Assembly (NCBI RefSeq): GCF_004307455.1
Contig: NZ_SEWX01000001.1
Coordinates: 496,001 to 560,000, forward strand
Origin: Aquirufa nivalisilvae
GTDB taxonomy: Bacteria; Bacteroidota; Bacteroidia; Cytophagales; Spirosomataceae
DNA length: 64,000 nt
Direction of reading: 5' to 3'
The notes beneath the pieces are model-generated. The model was not told where the DNA came from. It saw only the letters and a list, made by a program, of their open reading frames with translations, and searched no databases. The translations under genes and the position numbers were made by a program. This document shows, one piece after another, positions 50,672-60,153 of the stretch. Numbering within the stretch: position 1 is the first letter of the stretch; each line of letters opens with the position of its first letter.

Positions 50672-53600
50672 ATGAAAAGGTATAGGTTTTTGATATTTCC
50701 GCTTTGTTTTTTGATGGCCGCCAAGCCACCTAAAAGCTTGCCATTACCTGCAGATGTGGCATTGGAATATCGTCAACTGCCACCTGCTTTGGATTTCAAT
50801 ATTCATATTAAGCCCATTTTATCCGACAAATGCTTTGCCTGTCACGGTCCAGATAAAGCGAAGCAAAAGGCGGGCTTGCGACTGGATTTGCCTGAAAATG
50901 CTTATGCCAAATTGCCAGAAAGCCCAGGGAAAGTAGCTATCACACCAGGCAATCTCCAAAAGAGCGAGTTGGCCCATCGGATTCTTTCCAAAGACCCAAG
51001 TATTGTCATGCCTGAGCCGAAATCTCATTTGAGTTTATCAGCCAAAGAAAAAGCTATTCTCCTAAAATGGATTCAAGATGGAGCCGTTTATAAACCGCAT
51101 TGGGCTTTTGTTAAACCTGTAAAACATGCCATCCCAGAATCCAAAAAGGGGATGAATGTGATTGATTTTTGGGTACAAACAAAATTGGAAAAAGAAGCCC
51201 TAAAAATGAATGCCAAAGCTTCTAAAGCCCTACTGCTTCGTCGCCTCTCCTTTGATTTGACGGGGCTTGCTCCAAGTATTCCTGAACTAGATAATTTTCT
51301 TGCTGATAATGCATCGAATGCCTACGAAAAGCAGGTAGATCGACTGCTCGCTTCTCCTCATTTTGGCGAAAAAATGGCCGTTGATTGGTTGGATTTGGCT
51401 CGTTTTGCAGATTCTCATGGCTATACTGTGGACCGTATCCGAGATATGTCGCCCTATCGAGATTGGGTCATTAAGGCTTTCAATAATAATACGCCCTATG
51501 ATACTTTCATACACCAACAATTGGCTGGTGATTTAATGCCTAATCCGAGCAAAGACATGTTGATTGCCACCGGATTTAACCGAAATCATCCCCAAAATAC
51601 GGAAGGGGGCATTGTAGAGGAAGAGTTTCAAGCGGAATATGTGATTGACAGAACCAATACTTTTGGAGAGGCATTTATGGCAATATCCACTGGTTGCGCT
51701 CGTTGCCATGATCATAAATACGATCCTATTTCTCAAAAAAATTATTACGAGCTATTTAGCTTTTTCAATAATGTCCGTGAAGCGGGACAAATCTCCTATT
51801 CCGATGACCTGCCTACACCAACCTTGATGTTGCCCACCAAAGAAAAAGAGGAGGTGCTAAAATTCATTCAAACCAAGATTCAAACGGTAGAGGAGAAAAT
51901 GAATCAAAGTCCTACTTCCAATGCTCTTTTTCAAAATTGGATTAAGAGCAAAAGCAATGAAAAATTGGCAGAAGATATCATTCCTCAACGTGGTTTGGTG
52001 GCCTATTTTGATTTGGATGCGACGCTAAAAAATAAGTTGACAGAAAAGCAGGTTGCCGTGATCAAAAGAGAATCAGGAAAGACAGGTGATCAGCCCATTT
52101 TTGTGAAGGGAAAACAGGGTCAAGCTTTGGCATTTGATGGGGATATTTATGCGGATTTAAGCCCTGCTGGTGTGTTTAGAAAGTCGGAACCATTCACCAT
52201 AGGCATGTGGGTGAATATTCCCAAGGACATGAAAGAAGGGGTTATTTTTCATAAGAGTAATGCGGAGCGACTGTATAACTTTAAGGGTTTTCATGTCTAT
52301 TTGAAAAACAATCGATTGGAAATAAACATGGCGCACACGGCTCCATCCAATGCCATCAATAAGGTGATGAAAGCAGATGTCCCTCGAGATCAATGGATAC
52401 ATCTGGCTTTGACTTATGATGGTTCTTCTCAAGCCGCAGGATTTAATTTGTTCGTAGATGGCCAAAAGTCGGACATGGAAACCGTCATTGACCAGCTGTA
52501 TAAAGACATTATTTATTTCTCCAAAAATGAATTGGGCTTACAAATTGGGGGATGGTGGCGCGGACTTGGTTTTAAGGGAGGGAAAGCCGATGAAGTAGCC
52601 ATTTATAGTCGGGAACTTATTCCTTATGAAATTCAGGTTTTGGCCCAAAGGGCTTCTTGGAAAGATTTGGTGTTTAAATCCCAAGATCAATGGACAAATC
52701 CCCAAGGCGAAGCTTTTAGGGCGTATTTCAAACAAAATTTGGATAGTACCCAGTTGGCTTTGACCCAAGAAATCAAACATTGGCGAACAGCTTTAGCGGA
52801 TTCATCGGAGAAAATAGAGGAAGTGATGATCATGCAGGAAATGCCACATCCTAAAAAGTCTTTCTTGCTTCAGCGAGGTCAATACGATGCCAAAGGAGAA
52901 GAAGTTTTTCCGAATACTCCTCAAAAGATTTTGCCATTTCCTGCCAACTTACCAAAGAATCGACTCGGCTTAGCACAATGGTTAACACATGAGAATAATC
53001 CCTTGACTGCTCGTGTGGCCGTAAATCGCTTTTGGCAAAACTTTTTTGGGACTGGAATCGTCAAAACGTCCGAAGACTTTGGAAACCAAGGTGAAATGCC
53101 TTCTCACCCCGAATTATTGGACGCATTGGCTATCCAATTCCGAGAATCTGGTTGGAATATCAAGCAAATGATGAAGCAAATGGTGATGTCGGAAACCTAC
53201 CAACAAGATTCTAAGGCTACGGCCGAACAAAGGGAAAAAGACCCAGAAAATCGCTTATTAGCTAGAGGCCCCTCTGTCCGATTAAGTGCGGAAATGATTC
53301 GAGACAATGCTCTTCAAGCTAGTGGTTTATTAGTTCAAAAAATTGGTGGAAAAAGTGTCTATCCTTATCAACCCGATGGATTATGGGAAATCAACAGCTC
53401 ACATTACAAACAAGATACCACTTCAGCAGTATATCGTCGAAGCTTGTATGTGGTTGTGAAGCGGTCCGTGCCGAACCCTACATTAGCTACATTTGATGCC
53501 CCGGCAAGAAGTTCTTGTTTGGTACGTCGACAAAAAACCAATACACCTTTACAGGCGCTAGTGGGCTTGAATGATCCCACCTTTTTGGAAGCAGCCAAGA

Positions 53601-53899
53601 TATTGGGGGAACAAATGGCCGCAGAAAAAGATGTTAACAAAGCCATACAAATGACCTTTAAAAAACTGACGAGTCGGGAAGCATCGGAAAAGGAATTGGC
53701 TTTGCTGGTCGACTTACAACGAAAGAGTTTAGTTCGTTTTCAGCAAGATGCAAGCAAGGCTAAAGGCTGGCTGCAAGCAGGAATGAGGCGAGTCCAAGGA
53801 AATAAGGACGGCAACATCGTTGCTGCCAATGCTGTGGCAGCCAATGCTGTGGTAGCTAGCGCTATCATGAATTCAGATGCTAGTATCACCAAACGATAA
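50672..53899 (+). CDS. Exported planctomycete-type cytochrome / DUF1549 / LamG / DUF1553 protein
   Basis: 1075 residues. A short signal sequence is followed by a PSCyt1 heme domain with CFACH (about 54-58, ILSDKCFACHGPDKAKQKAG) and MPEPKSHL. DUF1549 follows (about 155-365), with a second CxxCH in STGCARCHDHKYDPIS. A LamG/concanavalin-like domain (about 445-670: GLVAYFDLDATL, GMWVNIPKDM, ELGLQIGGWW) is inserted, then DUF1553 (about 765-1030: LAQWLTHENNPLTARVAVNRFWQNFFG, FDAPARSSCLVRRQKTNTPLQAL). Such proteins abound in planctomycetes; their reaction is unknown. The operon partner DUF1501 is the usual neighbour. Confidence 0.88.
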   Translation: MKRYRFLIFPLCFLMAAKPPKSLPLPADVALEYRQLPPALDFNIHIKPILSDKCFACHGPDKAKQKAGLRLDLPENAYAKLPESPGKVAITPGNLQKSELAHRILSKDPSIVMPEPKSHLSLSAKEKAILLKWIQDGAVYKPHWAFVKPVKHAIPESKKGMNVIDFWVQTKLEKEALKMNAKASKALLLRRLSFDLTGLAPSIPELDNFLADNASNAYEKQVDRLLASPHFGEKMAVDWLDLARFADSHGYTVDRIRDMSPYRDWVIKAFNNNTPYDTFIHQQLAGDLMPNPSKDMLIATGFNRNHPQNTEGGIVEEEFQAEYVIDRTNTFGEAFMAISTGCARCHDHKYDPISQKNYYELFSFFNNVREAGQISYSDDLPTPTLMLPTKEKEEVLKFIQTKIQTVEEKMNQSPTSNALFQNWIKSKSNEKLAEDIIPQRGLVAYFDLDATLKNKLTEKQVAVIKRESGKTGDQPIFVKGKQGQALAFDGDIYADLSPAGVFRKSEPFTIGMWVNIPKDMKEGVIFHKSNAERLYNFKGFHVYLKNNRLEINMAHTAPSNAINKVMKADVPRDQWIHLALTYDGSSQAAGFNLFVDGQKSDMETVIDQLYKDIIYFSKNELGLQIGGWWRGLGFKGGKADEVAIYSRELIPYEIQVLAQRASWKDLVFKSQDQWTNPQGEAFRAYFKQNLDSTQLALTQEIKHWRTALADSSEKIEEVMIMQEMPHPKKSFLLQRGQYDAKGEEVFPNTPQKILPFPANLPKNRLGLAQWLTHENNPLTARVAVNRFWQNFFGTGIVKTSEDFGNQGEMPSHPELLDALAIQFRESGWNIKQMMKQMVMSETYQQDSKATAEQREKDPENRLLARGPSVRLSAEMIRDNALQASGLLVQKIGGKSVYPYQPDGLWEINSSHYKQDTTSAVYRRSLYVVVKRSVPNPTLATFDAPARSSCLVRRQKTNTPLQALVGLNDPTFLEAAKILGEQMAAEKDVNKAIQMTFKKLTSREASEKELALLVDLQRKSLVRFQQDASKAKGWLQAGMRRVQGNKDGNIVAANAVAANAVVASAIMNSDASITKR

Positions 53900-53903
53900 A
53901 ATT

Positions 53904-55388
53904 ATGGGACATCAACATACCGATCCATTTCGTTTATCGCATCCTGATTTAGAAAAACTTAATCGGGGACTAGATCGACGCGATTTTTTGAAGAAGACGG
54001 CCATGGGTTTTGGAGCGATAGCCTTGAACGGTTTGCTTGCTTCCCATCAGGCACAAGGCCAATCTTTGGAACAACAACTATTGGATGCCTTACCTAGAAT
54101 TGCACCTAAGGCTAAACGGGTGGTGTACTTATTCATGAGCGGAGGCCCGTCCCAGTTTGAGACTTGGGATTATAAACCAGAATTGACTAAACGGATGGGT
54201 CAAGATTTACCCGATTCTATAAGGAAAGGTCAGCGATTAACAGGGATGAGTGCTAATCAGGCCATTTTGCCTGTAGCAGCTTCTGCCTATGGGTTCAGAC
54301 AATATGGGCAAAGTCAAACTTGGGTGAGTGATTTATTGCCATATACCGCTCAGGTGGTGGATGAATTGTGCGTCATCAAATCCATGTTTACCGAGCAAAT
54401 CAACCATGATCCAGCCATTACCTTTTTTCAAACGGGGCACCAATTGCCCGGTCGACCGTCCATCGGTTCTTGGTTAAGCTATGGTTTAGGTTCAGAGAAT
54501 CAAAACTTGCCAGCTTTCATTGTCATGGTGTCTAAGGATGCATCTAAAGATCAGCCATTATATGCCCGACTCTGGGGAAATGGATTTTTGCCTTCGGAGC
54601 ATCAAGGTGTTCAATTTAGATCTAGTAAAGACCCTGTTTTATTCCTATCAAATCCCGAAGGATACGATGGCAAGGATCGTCAAGAAATGTTGGATTATTT
54701 GAAGCAATTGAACCAATTGCAAAATGAATCTTGGGGTGACCCTGAAGTAGATGCTCGAATAGCCCAGTATGAAATGGCTTTCAAAATGCAAACCTCTGTT
54801 CCCGAAGTGATGGATGTCTCGGATGAACCTCAGGAAGTGTTTGATTTGTATGGACCCAATAGTCGAGATAAAGGAAGCTTTGCCGCTAATTGCTTATTAG
54901 CTAGAAAATTATTGGAAAAAGATGTGCGTTTTGTTCAGCTCTATCATCAAGGTTGGGATCATCACGATAGTTTGCCCAAAAACATCGTTAATCAGTGCAA
55001 GCAAACTGATCAAGCTACAGCAGCTTTGATCATGGATTTGAAGCGTAGAGGTATGTTGGAAGATACACTGGTCATTTGGGGTGGGGAGTTTGGTAGAACG
55101 GTTTATTCTCAAGGAAAATTATCGCCAACAGGTTATGGACGAGATCATCATCCAAAGTGCTTTAGCATGTGGATGGCAGGAGCTGGAGTGAAGGCGGGAA
55201 CGACCTTTGGTCAGACGGATGATTTCAGTTATAATATCGTCAAAGATCCCGTGCATGTGCACGATTTTCAGGCTACTTTGTTGCATTTGATGGGCATTGA
55301 CCATGAGCAATTAGTATATAAATACCAGGGTCGTAGGTTCCGATTAACCGACGTGCATGGCAAATTGGTCAAAGGTATTTTGGCCTAG
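53904..55388 (+). CDS. DUF1501 protein with Tat signal
   Basis: 494 residues from the ATG at 53904; the preceding gene ends at 53899. The Tat-type start DRRDFLKKTAMGFGAIALNGLLA exports a folded protein. The body is DUF1501, related to sulfatases/alkaline phosphatases: YLFMSGGPSQFETWDYKP near the N-terminus, INHDPAITFFQTGH, GWDHHDSLPKNI and IWGGEFGRTVYSQ, with a metal-site-like GRDHHPKCFSMWMAGAGV near the end. Activity is not known. It forms the standard DUF1553-DUF1501 pair with the upstream gene. Confidence 0.9.
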   Translation: MGHQHTDPFRLSHPDLEKLNRGLDRRDFLKKTAMGFGAIALNGLLASHQAQGQSLEQQLLDALPRIAPKAKRVVYLFMSGGPSQFETWDYKPELTKRMGQDLPDSIRKGQRLTGMSANQAILPVAASAYGFRQYGQSQTWVSDLLPYTAQVVDELCVIKSMFTEQINHDPAITFFQTGHQLPGRPSIGSWLSYGLGSENQNLPAFIVMVSKDASKDQPLYARLWGNGFLPSEHQGVQFRSSKDPVLFLSNPEGYDGKDRQEMLDYLKQLNQLQNESWGDPEVDARIAQYEMAFKMQTSVPEVMDVSDEPQEVFDLYGPNSRDKGSFAANCLLARKLLEKDVRFVQLYHQGWDHHDSLPKNIVNQCKQTDQATAALIMDLKRRGMLEDTLVIWGGEFGRTVYSQGKLSPTGYGRDHHPKCFSMWMAGAGVKAGTTFGQTDDFSYNIVKDPVHVHDFQATLLHLMGIDHEQLVYKYQGRRFRLTDVHGKLVKGILA

Positions 55389-55413
55389 TTTTTTCATCTT
55401 ATGTTGACAAATT

Positions 55414-57060
55414 ATGAAAGTTTATAAGGTTCTAATTGTAGTATTTCTTACTTGTCTTTTTCTACCTACTTGGGCACAAAAAAGCACCTATTCTGCCGAT
55501 GTGATTGTGTACGGGGGAAATGCTTCGGCCATCATTGCGGCTGTACAAGTGAAAAAAATGGGACACAGTGTTATCGTTGTTTCGCCCGACAAACATTTGG
55601 GCGGACTTACATCTGGCGGTTTGGGATTTTCAGATACAGGAAACAAAGAGGTGATTGGAGGTTTATCAAGAGAATTTTATCAACGTATTTATCAGCATTA
55701 TCAAAAGGAAGAAAATTGGCTTTGGGAAAAGAAATCGCAGTTTGGCAATAAGGGCCAAGGAACTGTGGCGATGGATGGCGCCAATAAAACCATGTGGATT
55801 TTTGAGCCACATGCTGCAGAGCAGGTGATTGAAGATTTGGTTAAAGAATACCAAATTCAGGTTTTGCGAGAGGAATTTTTGGACCGGAGTCGACAAGGCA
55901 TTCGTTTAAAAGATGCTAAAATTCAGGAAATAACAACCCTGTCCAAGAAGCGTTTTGTGGGTAAAATGTTCATTGATGCTAGCTATGAGGGCGACTTGAT
56001 GGCCTTAGCTGGAGTTAAGTACCATGTAGGTAGAGAAGCGAATTCGGTGTATGGAGAAAAGTGGAATGGGGTACAGGTTGGAGTTTTTCAGCATGGGCAT
56101 TATTTCAAATCGAAGATTAGTCCGTATAAGGTTGCCAATGACCCCAGCAGTGGCTTATTACCCGAAGTATCCACGGAAAAACCTGGACCAAATGGTTCGG
56201 GTGATCATAAAATTCAGGCCTATTGTTTTAGGATGTGTTTGAGCAATCACCCCGACAATCGGATTGCTTTTCCTAAGCCTGAAGGATATAATCCAGATCG
56301 ATATACGCTCTATGCCAGGGTTTTTGAAAGCGGTTGGCGAGAGACCTTTGATAAGTTTGATGCCATACCTAACCGAAAGACAGATACCAATAATCATGGA
56401 CCGTTTAGTACTGATTTCATAGGTAAAAACTACGATTATCCAGAGGCTACTTATGCACGCAGAAAAACCATCATCAAGGAGCATGAATTATACCAAAAGG
56501 GATTGATGTATTTCTTGCAAAATGACCCAAGAGTGCCTTCAGAAGTTCAGGAACGCATGAAAACCTGGGGTTTAGCCAAAGATGAATTTAAAGATAATGG
56601 AGGCTGGCCACATCAATTATATGTGAGAGAGGCTAGAAGAATGCTTGGCAAATACGTCATGAAAGAGGCGGATGCATTGGGAAAAACGAAGATTGAAGAA
56701 CCGATTGGGATGGGATCTTATTCTTTGGACTCACATAACGCCCAGCGATTTGTCACAGCGGATGGCTATGTTCAAAATGAAGGAGATATTGGGGTGCATC
56801 CAGATAAACCTTATTCCATCAGTTATGGATCCATTGTTCCCAAAGAGCAGGAATGTCAAAATTTGTTAGTGCCTGTTTGTCTTTCCAGCTCACACATTGC
56901 CTATGGATCAATCCGCATGGAACCCGTCTTCATGATATTAGGTCAATCCGCTGCCACTGCCGCGGTATTAGCCATTCAACAAAAAACCAGCACCCAGCAA
57001 GTGCCCTATTCGCTATTGAAAGACCGTCTTTTGAAAGATGGGCAGGTGGTTTCTTATTAG
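55414..57060 (+). CDS. Exported FAD-dependent oxidoreductase (FAD_oxidored family)
   Basis: 548 residues with a signal peptide (VVFLTCLFLPTWAQ). The dinucleotide fold VIVYGGNASAIIAAVQVKKMGHSVIVVSPD is directly followed by LGGLTSGGLGFSDTG, the mark of this family. FIDASYEGDLMALAGVKYHVGRE and the C-terminal IRMEPVFMILGQSAATAAVLA complete the FAD site. Family members are often near polysaccharide-use genes; the substrate is unknown. Last gene of the five-gene operon, 25 bases after DUF1501. Confidence 0.85.
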   Translation: MKVYKVLIVVFLTCLFLPTWAQKSTYSADVIVYGGNASAIIAAVQVKKMGHSVIVVSPDKHLGGLTSGGLGFSDTGNKEVIGGLSREFYQRIYQHYQKEENWLWEKKSQFGNKGQGTVAMDGANKTMWIFEPHAAEQVIEDLVKEYQIQVLREEFLDRSRQGIRLKDAKIQEITTLSKKRFVGKMFIDASYEGDLMALAGVKYHVGREANSVYGEKWNGVQVGVFQHGHYFKSKISPYKVANDPSSGLLPEVSTEKPGPNGSGDHKIQAYCFRMCLSNHPDNRIAFPKPEGYNPDRYTLYARVFESGWRETFDKFDAIPNRKTDTNNHGPFSTDFIGKNYDYPEATYARRKTIIKEHELYQKGLMYFLQNDPRVPSEVQERMKTWGLAKDEFKDNGGWPHQLYVREARRMLGKYVMKEADALGKTKIEEPIGMGSYSLDSHNAQRFVTADGYVQNEGDIGVHPDKPYSISYGSIVPKEQECQNLLVPVCLSSSHIAYGSIRMEPVFMILGQSAATAAVLAIQQKTSTQQVPYSLLKDRLLKDGQVVSY

Positions 57061-57061
57061 G

Positions 57062-57400
57062 AAATGTAGAATGAGGAATGTAGAATGTAGAATTTGTGGT
57101 GACTTGTCACGAAATAGGTAGATAGTTTTCTATTAATTATATCCAATTCAAATTCAAGGATTTCATTACAAAATTACCTAAGCAAATTGCTCTTGTTTTT
57201 TATACGAGGGTAAAAAAATTGAAAATTTACTCTTGTTCTTCAAATAAGAGTAAATATTACACTCGTTTGTTCCCACAGATGTTAGGGAATCAATTTGATA
57301 TAGTTATGGAAACAGAATGATTTACCTGTGTACACAATAATCAAATGTAAATTTAACCTGGGAATTTCCGTCCTAGCTAAAAATTCTTCATTCTACATTT
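57062..57400. repeat. Non-coding 339-base stretch bounded by 18-base inverted repeats
   Basis: This covers most of the only gap over 300 bases in the window (57061-57437). The left end, AAATGTAGAATGAGGAAT (57062-57079), is matched in inverted form at 57383-57400 (17 of 18 bases). The left end also carries tandem TGTAGAAT units. Inside is a 10-bp stem, ATTTACTCTT with AAGAGTAAAT (57225-57255). No open frame of note. It looks like a small MITE-like or decayed element, though I saw no clear target duplication. Confidence 0.45.
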
Positions 57401-57437
57401 TTCATTTATAACACTAAACCCTAATAACTAATACCTA

Positions 57438-58880
57438 TCAAAGCAGATCCTTAAACTGATACCCTTCCGTAATGCGTTCCTTGCTTAATTTACGGTATTC
57501 GGCTAATCCCCAAAGGACTAATTCTTTCATGAAATAGCGATTTTCTTTCTTGACTTTAGGAATGTATTTCTTTATTAAATCATCCAAAGGTTGGATGGAG
57601 TCTAAGCTGCTTTGGTATTCGGCATCCGAGCAATCATCCGTAATCACCACGCCACCTTCGGTAAAGATGTATTCCAAAAGAGGGTCATAAGGACTTACCA
57701 AATCTTTTTTGTGCAGCTTCTCAATTTTAGGGAAATAGTTCGGGAAAAAATGGTGTACTGCCTGACTAATCAATTGTTGGGCCACTTCTGCCGCTCCTTC
57801 CTGCTCGCCTTCATAGACCAGCTCCACTTTTCCAGTGATGGATGGCACGATGCCCATAAAATCCGACAATCGTAAAGAAGTATGATTATCTCCTGCACGC
57901 AATGAACGCCTTTCAGCAGCGCTCATCAGGTTTTCTAAGGCCGTAATGCTCATACGGGCACTAACGCCACTTTTGGCATCTACAAACTCACTATCCCTAG
58001 CTACAAAACTGATTTGCTCCAAAATGTCCATGGCCAATTCAGGAACATAGACGCGGTCTTTTTGCTCTTTTTCCAGCTTGGCTTCTTGGGCCGTAATGGT
58101 TTTAGCAATTTCAATACTTTCTGGATAATGCGTTAAGATTTGAGATCCAATACGGTCTTTCAATGGGGTCACGATACTTCCACGATTGGTATAATCTTCT
58201 GGATTCGCTGTGAAAATGAATTGCAAATCCAAAGGCATGCGCAATTTGAAGCCACGGATTTGAATATCCCCTTCTTGTAAAATATTGAACAAGGCCACTT
58301 GAATACGGGCTTGTAAATCGGGTAATTCATTGATGACGAAAATACAGCGATTGGCACGAGGAATCATTCCAAAATGTATCACTCGGTCATCGGCATAGGA
58401 CAACTTCAAATTAGCCGCTTTGATGGGGTCAACGTCTCCAATTAGGTCTGCCACGGTCACATCTGGCGTAGCTAGTTTTTCAAAGAAACGTTCATCACGG
58501 TGCAACCAAGAAATGGGGGTAGCTTCTCCTTTTTCGGCGATCAAATCTTTGGCATATCGGGAGATAGGCTGGAAGGGATCATCATTGATTTCCGAACCAC
58601 TGACAAAGGGAATGTATTCATCTAATAGGCTGACCATCAAGCGAGCCAAGCGTGTTTTTGCTTGTCCACGAAGACCAAGTAGGTTGATGTTATGTCTTGA
58701 TAAAATAGCTCTTTCTAATTCAGGAATAACGGTATGTTCAAAACCATGCACCCCTTCAAATGGCGTTTGTCCCGCTTTGATTTTAGCGATCAAATTTTGT
58801 CTTAATTCGTCCTTGATGCCTCTGCTGGTATATCCTGATTTTTTTAGTTCTCCTAAAGTGGCAATTGTGCTCATTGACAT
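57438..58880 (-). CDS. AAA+ ATPase, magnesium-chelatase ChlI/MoxR-like
   Basis: 480 residues. Walker A is GLRGQAKT (G69, G72, K75, T76), Walker B is CIFVINELPDL (about 189-199), and FTANPEDYTNRG carries the sensor Asn. VADLIGDVDPIKAA is typical of the ChlI/BchI insertion. A long C-terminal part follows. The family works with VWA proteins to remodel target complexes, of which the cobalt/magnesium chelatases are the best known. The VWA partner starts upstream, 6 bases away; no large chelatase subunit is in the window. Confidence 0.82.
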   Translation of the reverse strand: MSMSTIATLGELKKSGYTSRGIKDELRQNLIAKIKAGQTPFEGVHGFEHTVIPELERAILSRHNINLLGLRGQAKTRLARLMVSLLDEYIPFVSGSEINDDPFQPISRYAKDLIAEKGEATPISWLHRDERFFEKLATPDVTVADLIGDVDPIKAANLKLSYADDRVIHFGMIPRANRCIFVINELPDLQARIQVALFNILQEGDIQIRGFKLRMPLDLQFIFTANPEDYTNRGSIVTPLKDRIGSQILTHYPESIEIAKTITAQEAKLEKEQKDRVYVPELAMDILEQISFVARDSEFVDAKSGVSARMSITALENLMSAAERRSLRAGDNHTSLRLSDFMGIVPSITGKVELVYEGEQEGAAEVAQQLISQAVHHFFPNYFPKIEKLHKKDLVSPYDPLLEYIFTEGGVVITDDCSDAEYQSSLDSIQPLDDLIKKYIPKVKKENRYFMKELVLWGLAEYRKLSKERITEGYQFKDLL

Positions 58881-58886
58881 GTGGCT

Positions 58887-60005
58887 TTATTTAATGCGTT
58901 TTTTTCGATTCGTTTCGTAGTCTTCAAAGATTATTTCCCCCAATCCTTTTAATCCCGTATAAAATGCTTTTCCTTGATTGGCTTGGGTAAACTCATTCAC
59001 AAAGCGTTGCAGGTATTGATCTCGCGCAATCATGAAAGTTGTGATGGGAATATGCAATTTTCGGGCTTGCTGAGCCTGAGTATAGCATTTATCAACAATG
59101 TATTCATCGAGTCCATTGCTATTCATGTAATATTCTCCATTAGGTAATTTCACGCAGCTAGGCTTACCGTCAGTAATCATGAAGATTTGTTTGTTGGTAT
59201 TTCTTTTTCTTCTCAAAATATCCATGGCCAACTGTAAGCCAGCCACCGTATTGGTATGGTAAGGACCTACTTTGAGATAGGGCAAATCTTTGATGGAAAT
59301 ACTCCAAGCATCATTACCAAAAACCAAAATATCCAAAGTATCCTTGGGATAACGTGTGGTAATGAGCTCAGCCAATGCCATGGCTACCTTTTTGGCGGGG
59401 GTTATGCGGTCTTCTCCATACAAAATCATGCTATGACTGATATCAATCATGAGCACGGTACTCATTTGAGATTTATGCAAGGATTCCTCGACCACTAGGT
59501 CTTCTTCACTTAATTGGAATTGGTCCATGCCATGATTGATTTGGGCATTTCTCAAACTCTCTGTCAACGATATTTTTTCTAAACTATCTCCAAATCGATA
59601 CTCTCTGAACTCGCCCGTATGTTCGTCTCCGGAACCGGGATGCTTACTTTTATGATTCCCCGAACCACTGCGTTTTAGGTCACCAAAAATGGTATCTAAG
59701 GCTTGTTGGCGGATGGCTCTTTCTGTTTTGGCAGTAATGCCTAAACCCGAACTTCCGTCTTCTTTGGTTTCATCGCGGATATAACCTCTTTTTTTCAGGT
59801 CTTCGATAAAATCGTCGATGGTATAGGCCTCATCCGTCAGTTGATATTCCTTGTCTAATTCCCGAAGCCAGTCGAGAGCCTCATCTAAGTCCCCAGAAGT
59901 ATGAACGATCAATTCTTTAAAAATGGCAAAAAGCTTGTCGAAAGGGCTCTGATTTTCAGGCTCATAGAGTTTAAAATAGAAAGCTCTTTTATTTTTTTGA
60001 CTCAT
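58887..60005 (-). CDS. VWA-domain protein, chelatase ChlD-like partner
   Basis: 372 residues. The N-terminal half is helical and charged. Residues about 180-365 form a von Willebrand A domain with the MIDAS motif MIDISHSM (DxSxS, near residue 188), TRYPKDTLDILVFGNDAWSI, and IFMITDGKPSCVK (the MIDAS Asp). It is 6 bases upstream of the AAA+ gene and clearly its partner. The target of the pair is not known. Confidence 0.83.
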   Translation of the reverse strand: MSQKNKRAFYFKLYEPENQSPFDKLFAIFKELIVHTSGDLDEALDWLRELDKEYQLTDEAYTIDDFIEDLKKRGYIRDETKEDGSSGLGITAKTERAIRQQALDTIFGDLKRSGSGNHKSKHPGSGDEHTGEFREYRFGDSLEKISLTESLRNAQINHGMDQFQLSEEDLVVEESLHKSQMSTVLMIDISHSMILYGEDRITPAKKVAMALAELITTRYPKDTLDILVFGNDAWSISIKDLPYLKVGPYHTNTVAGLQLAMDILRRKRNTNKQIFMITDGKPSCVKLPNGEYYMNSNGLDEYIVDKCYTQAQQARKLHIPITTFMIARDQYLQRFVNEFTQANQGKAFYTGLKGLGEIIFEDYETNRKKRIK

Positions 60006-60153
60006 GTGATGGGGTAAGGAATCTTATTGGTAACGCTAATCTAGGCTTTTCTGTTTCATAAATTTTAAAATTAGATGAATGAGTTTGAATTCGCTCCATC
60101 AAAGTTTTTTTAGCCGCATGAATTCCATATTTTTACTAGTCAAATTTAAACCC

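Noticed and set aside
55452-55751. 99-codon cysteine-rich frame inside the FAD oxidoreductase gene
   Set aside because: Same-strand shadow frame over the dinucleotide-binding region; the Cys content comes from shifted Gly and Val codons.
58420-58920. Open frame of 166 codons on the + strand over the AAA+ gene
   Set aside because: Lies opposite the conserved Walker region; its peptide matches no family I know and reflects the codon use of the real gene.
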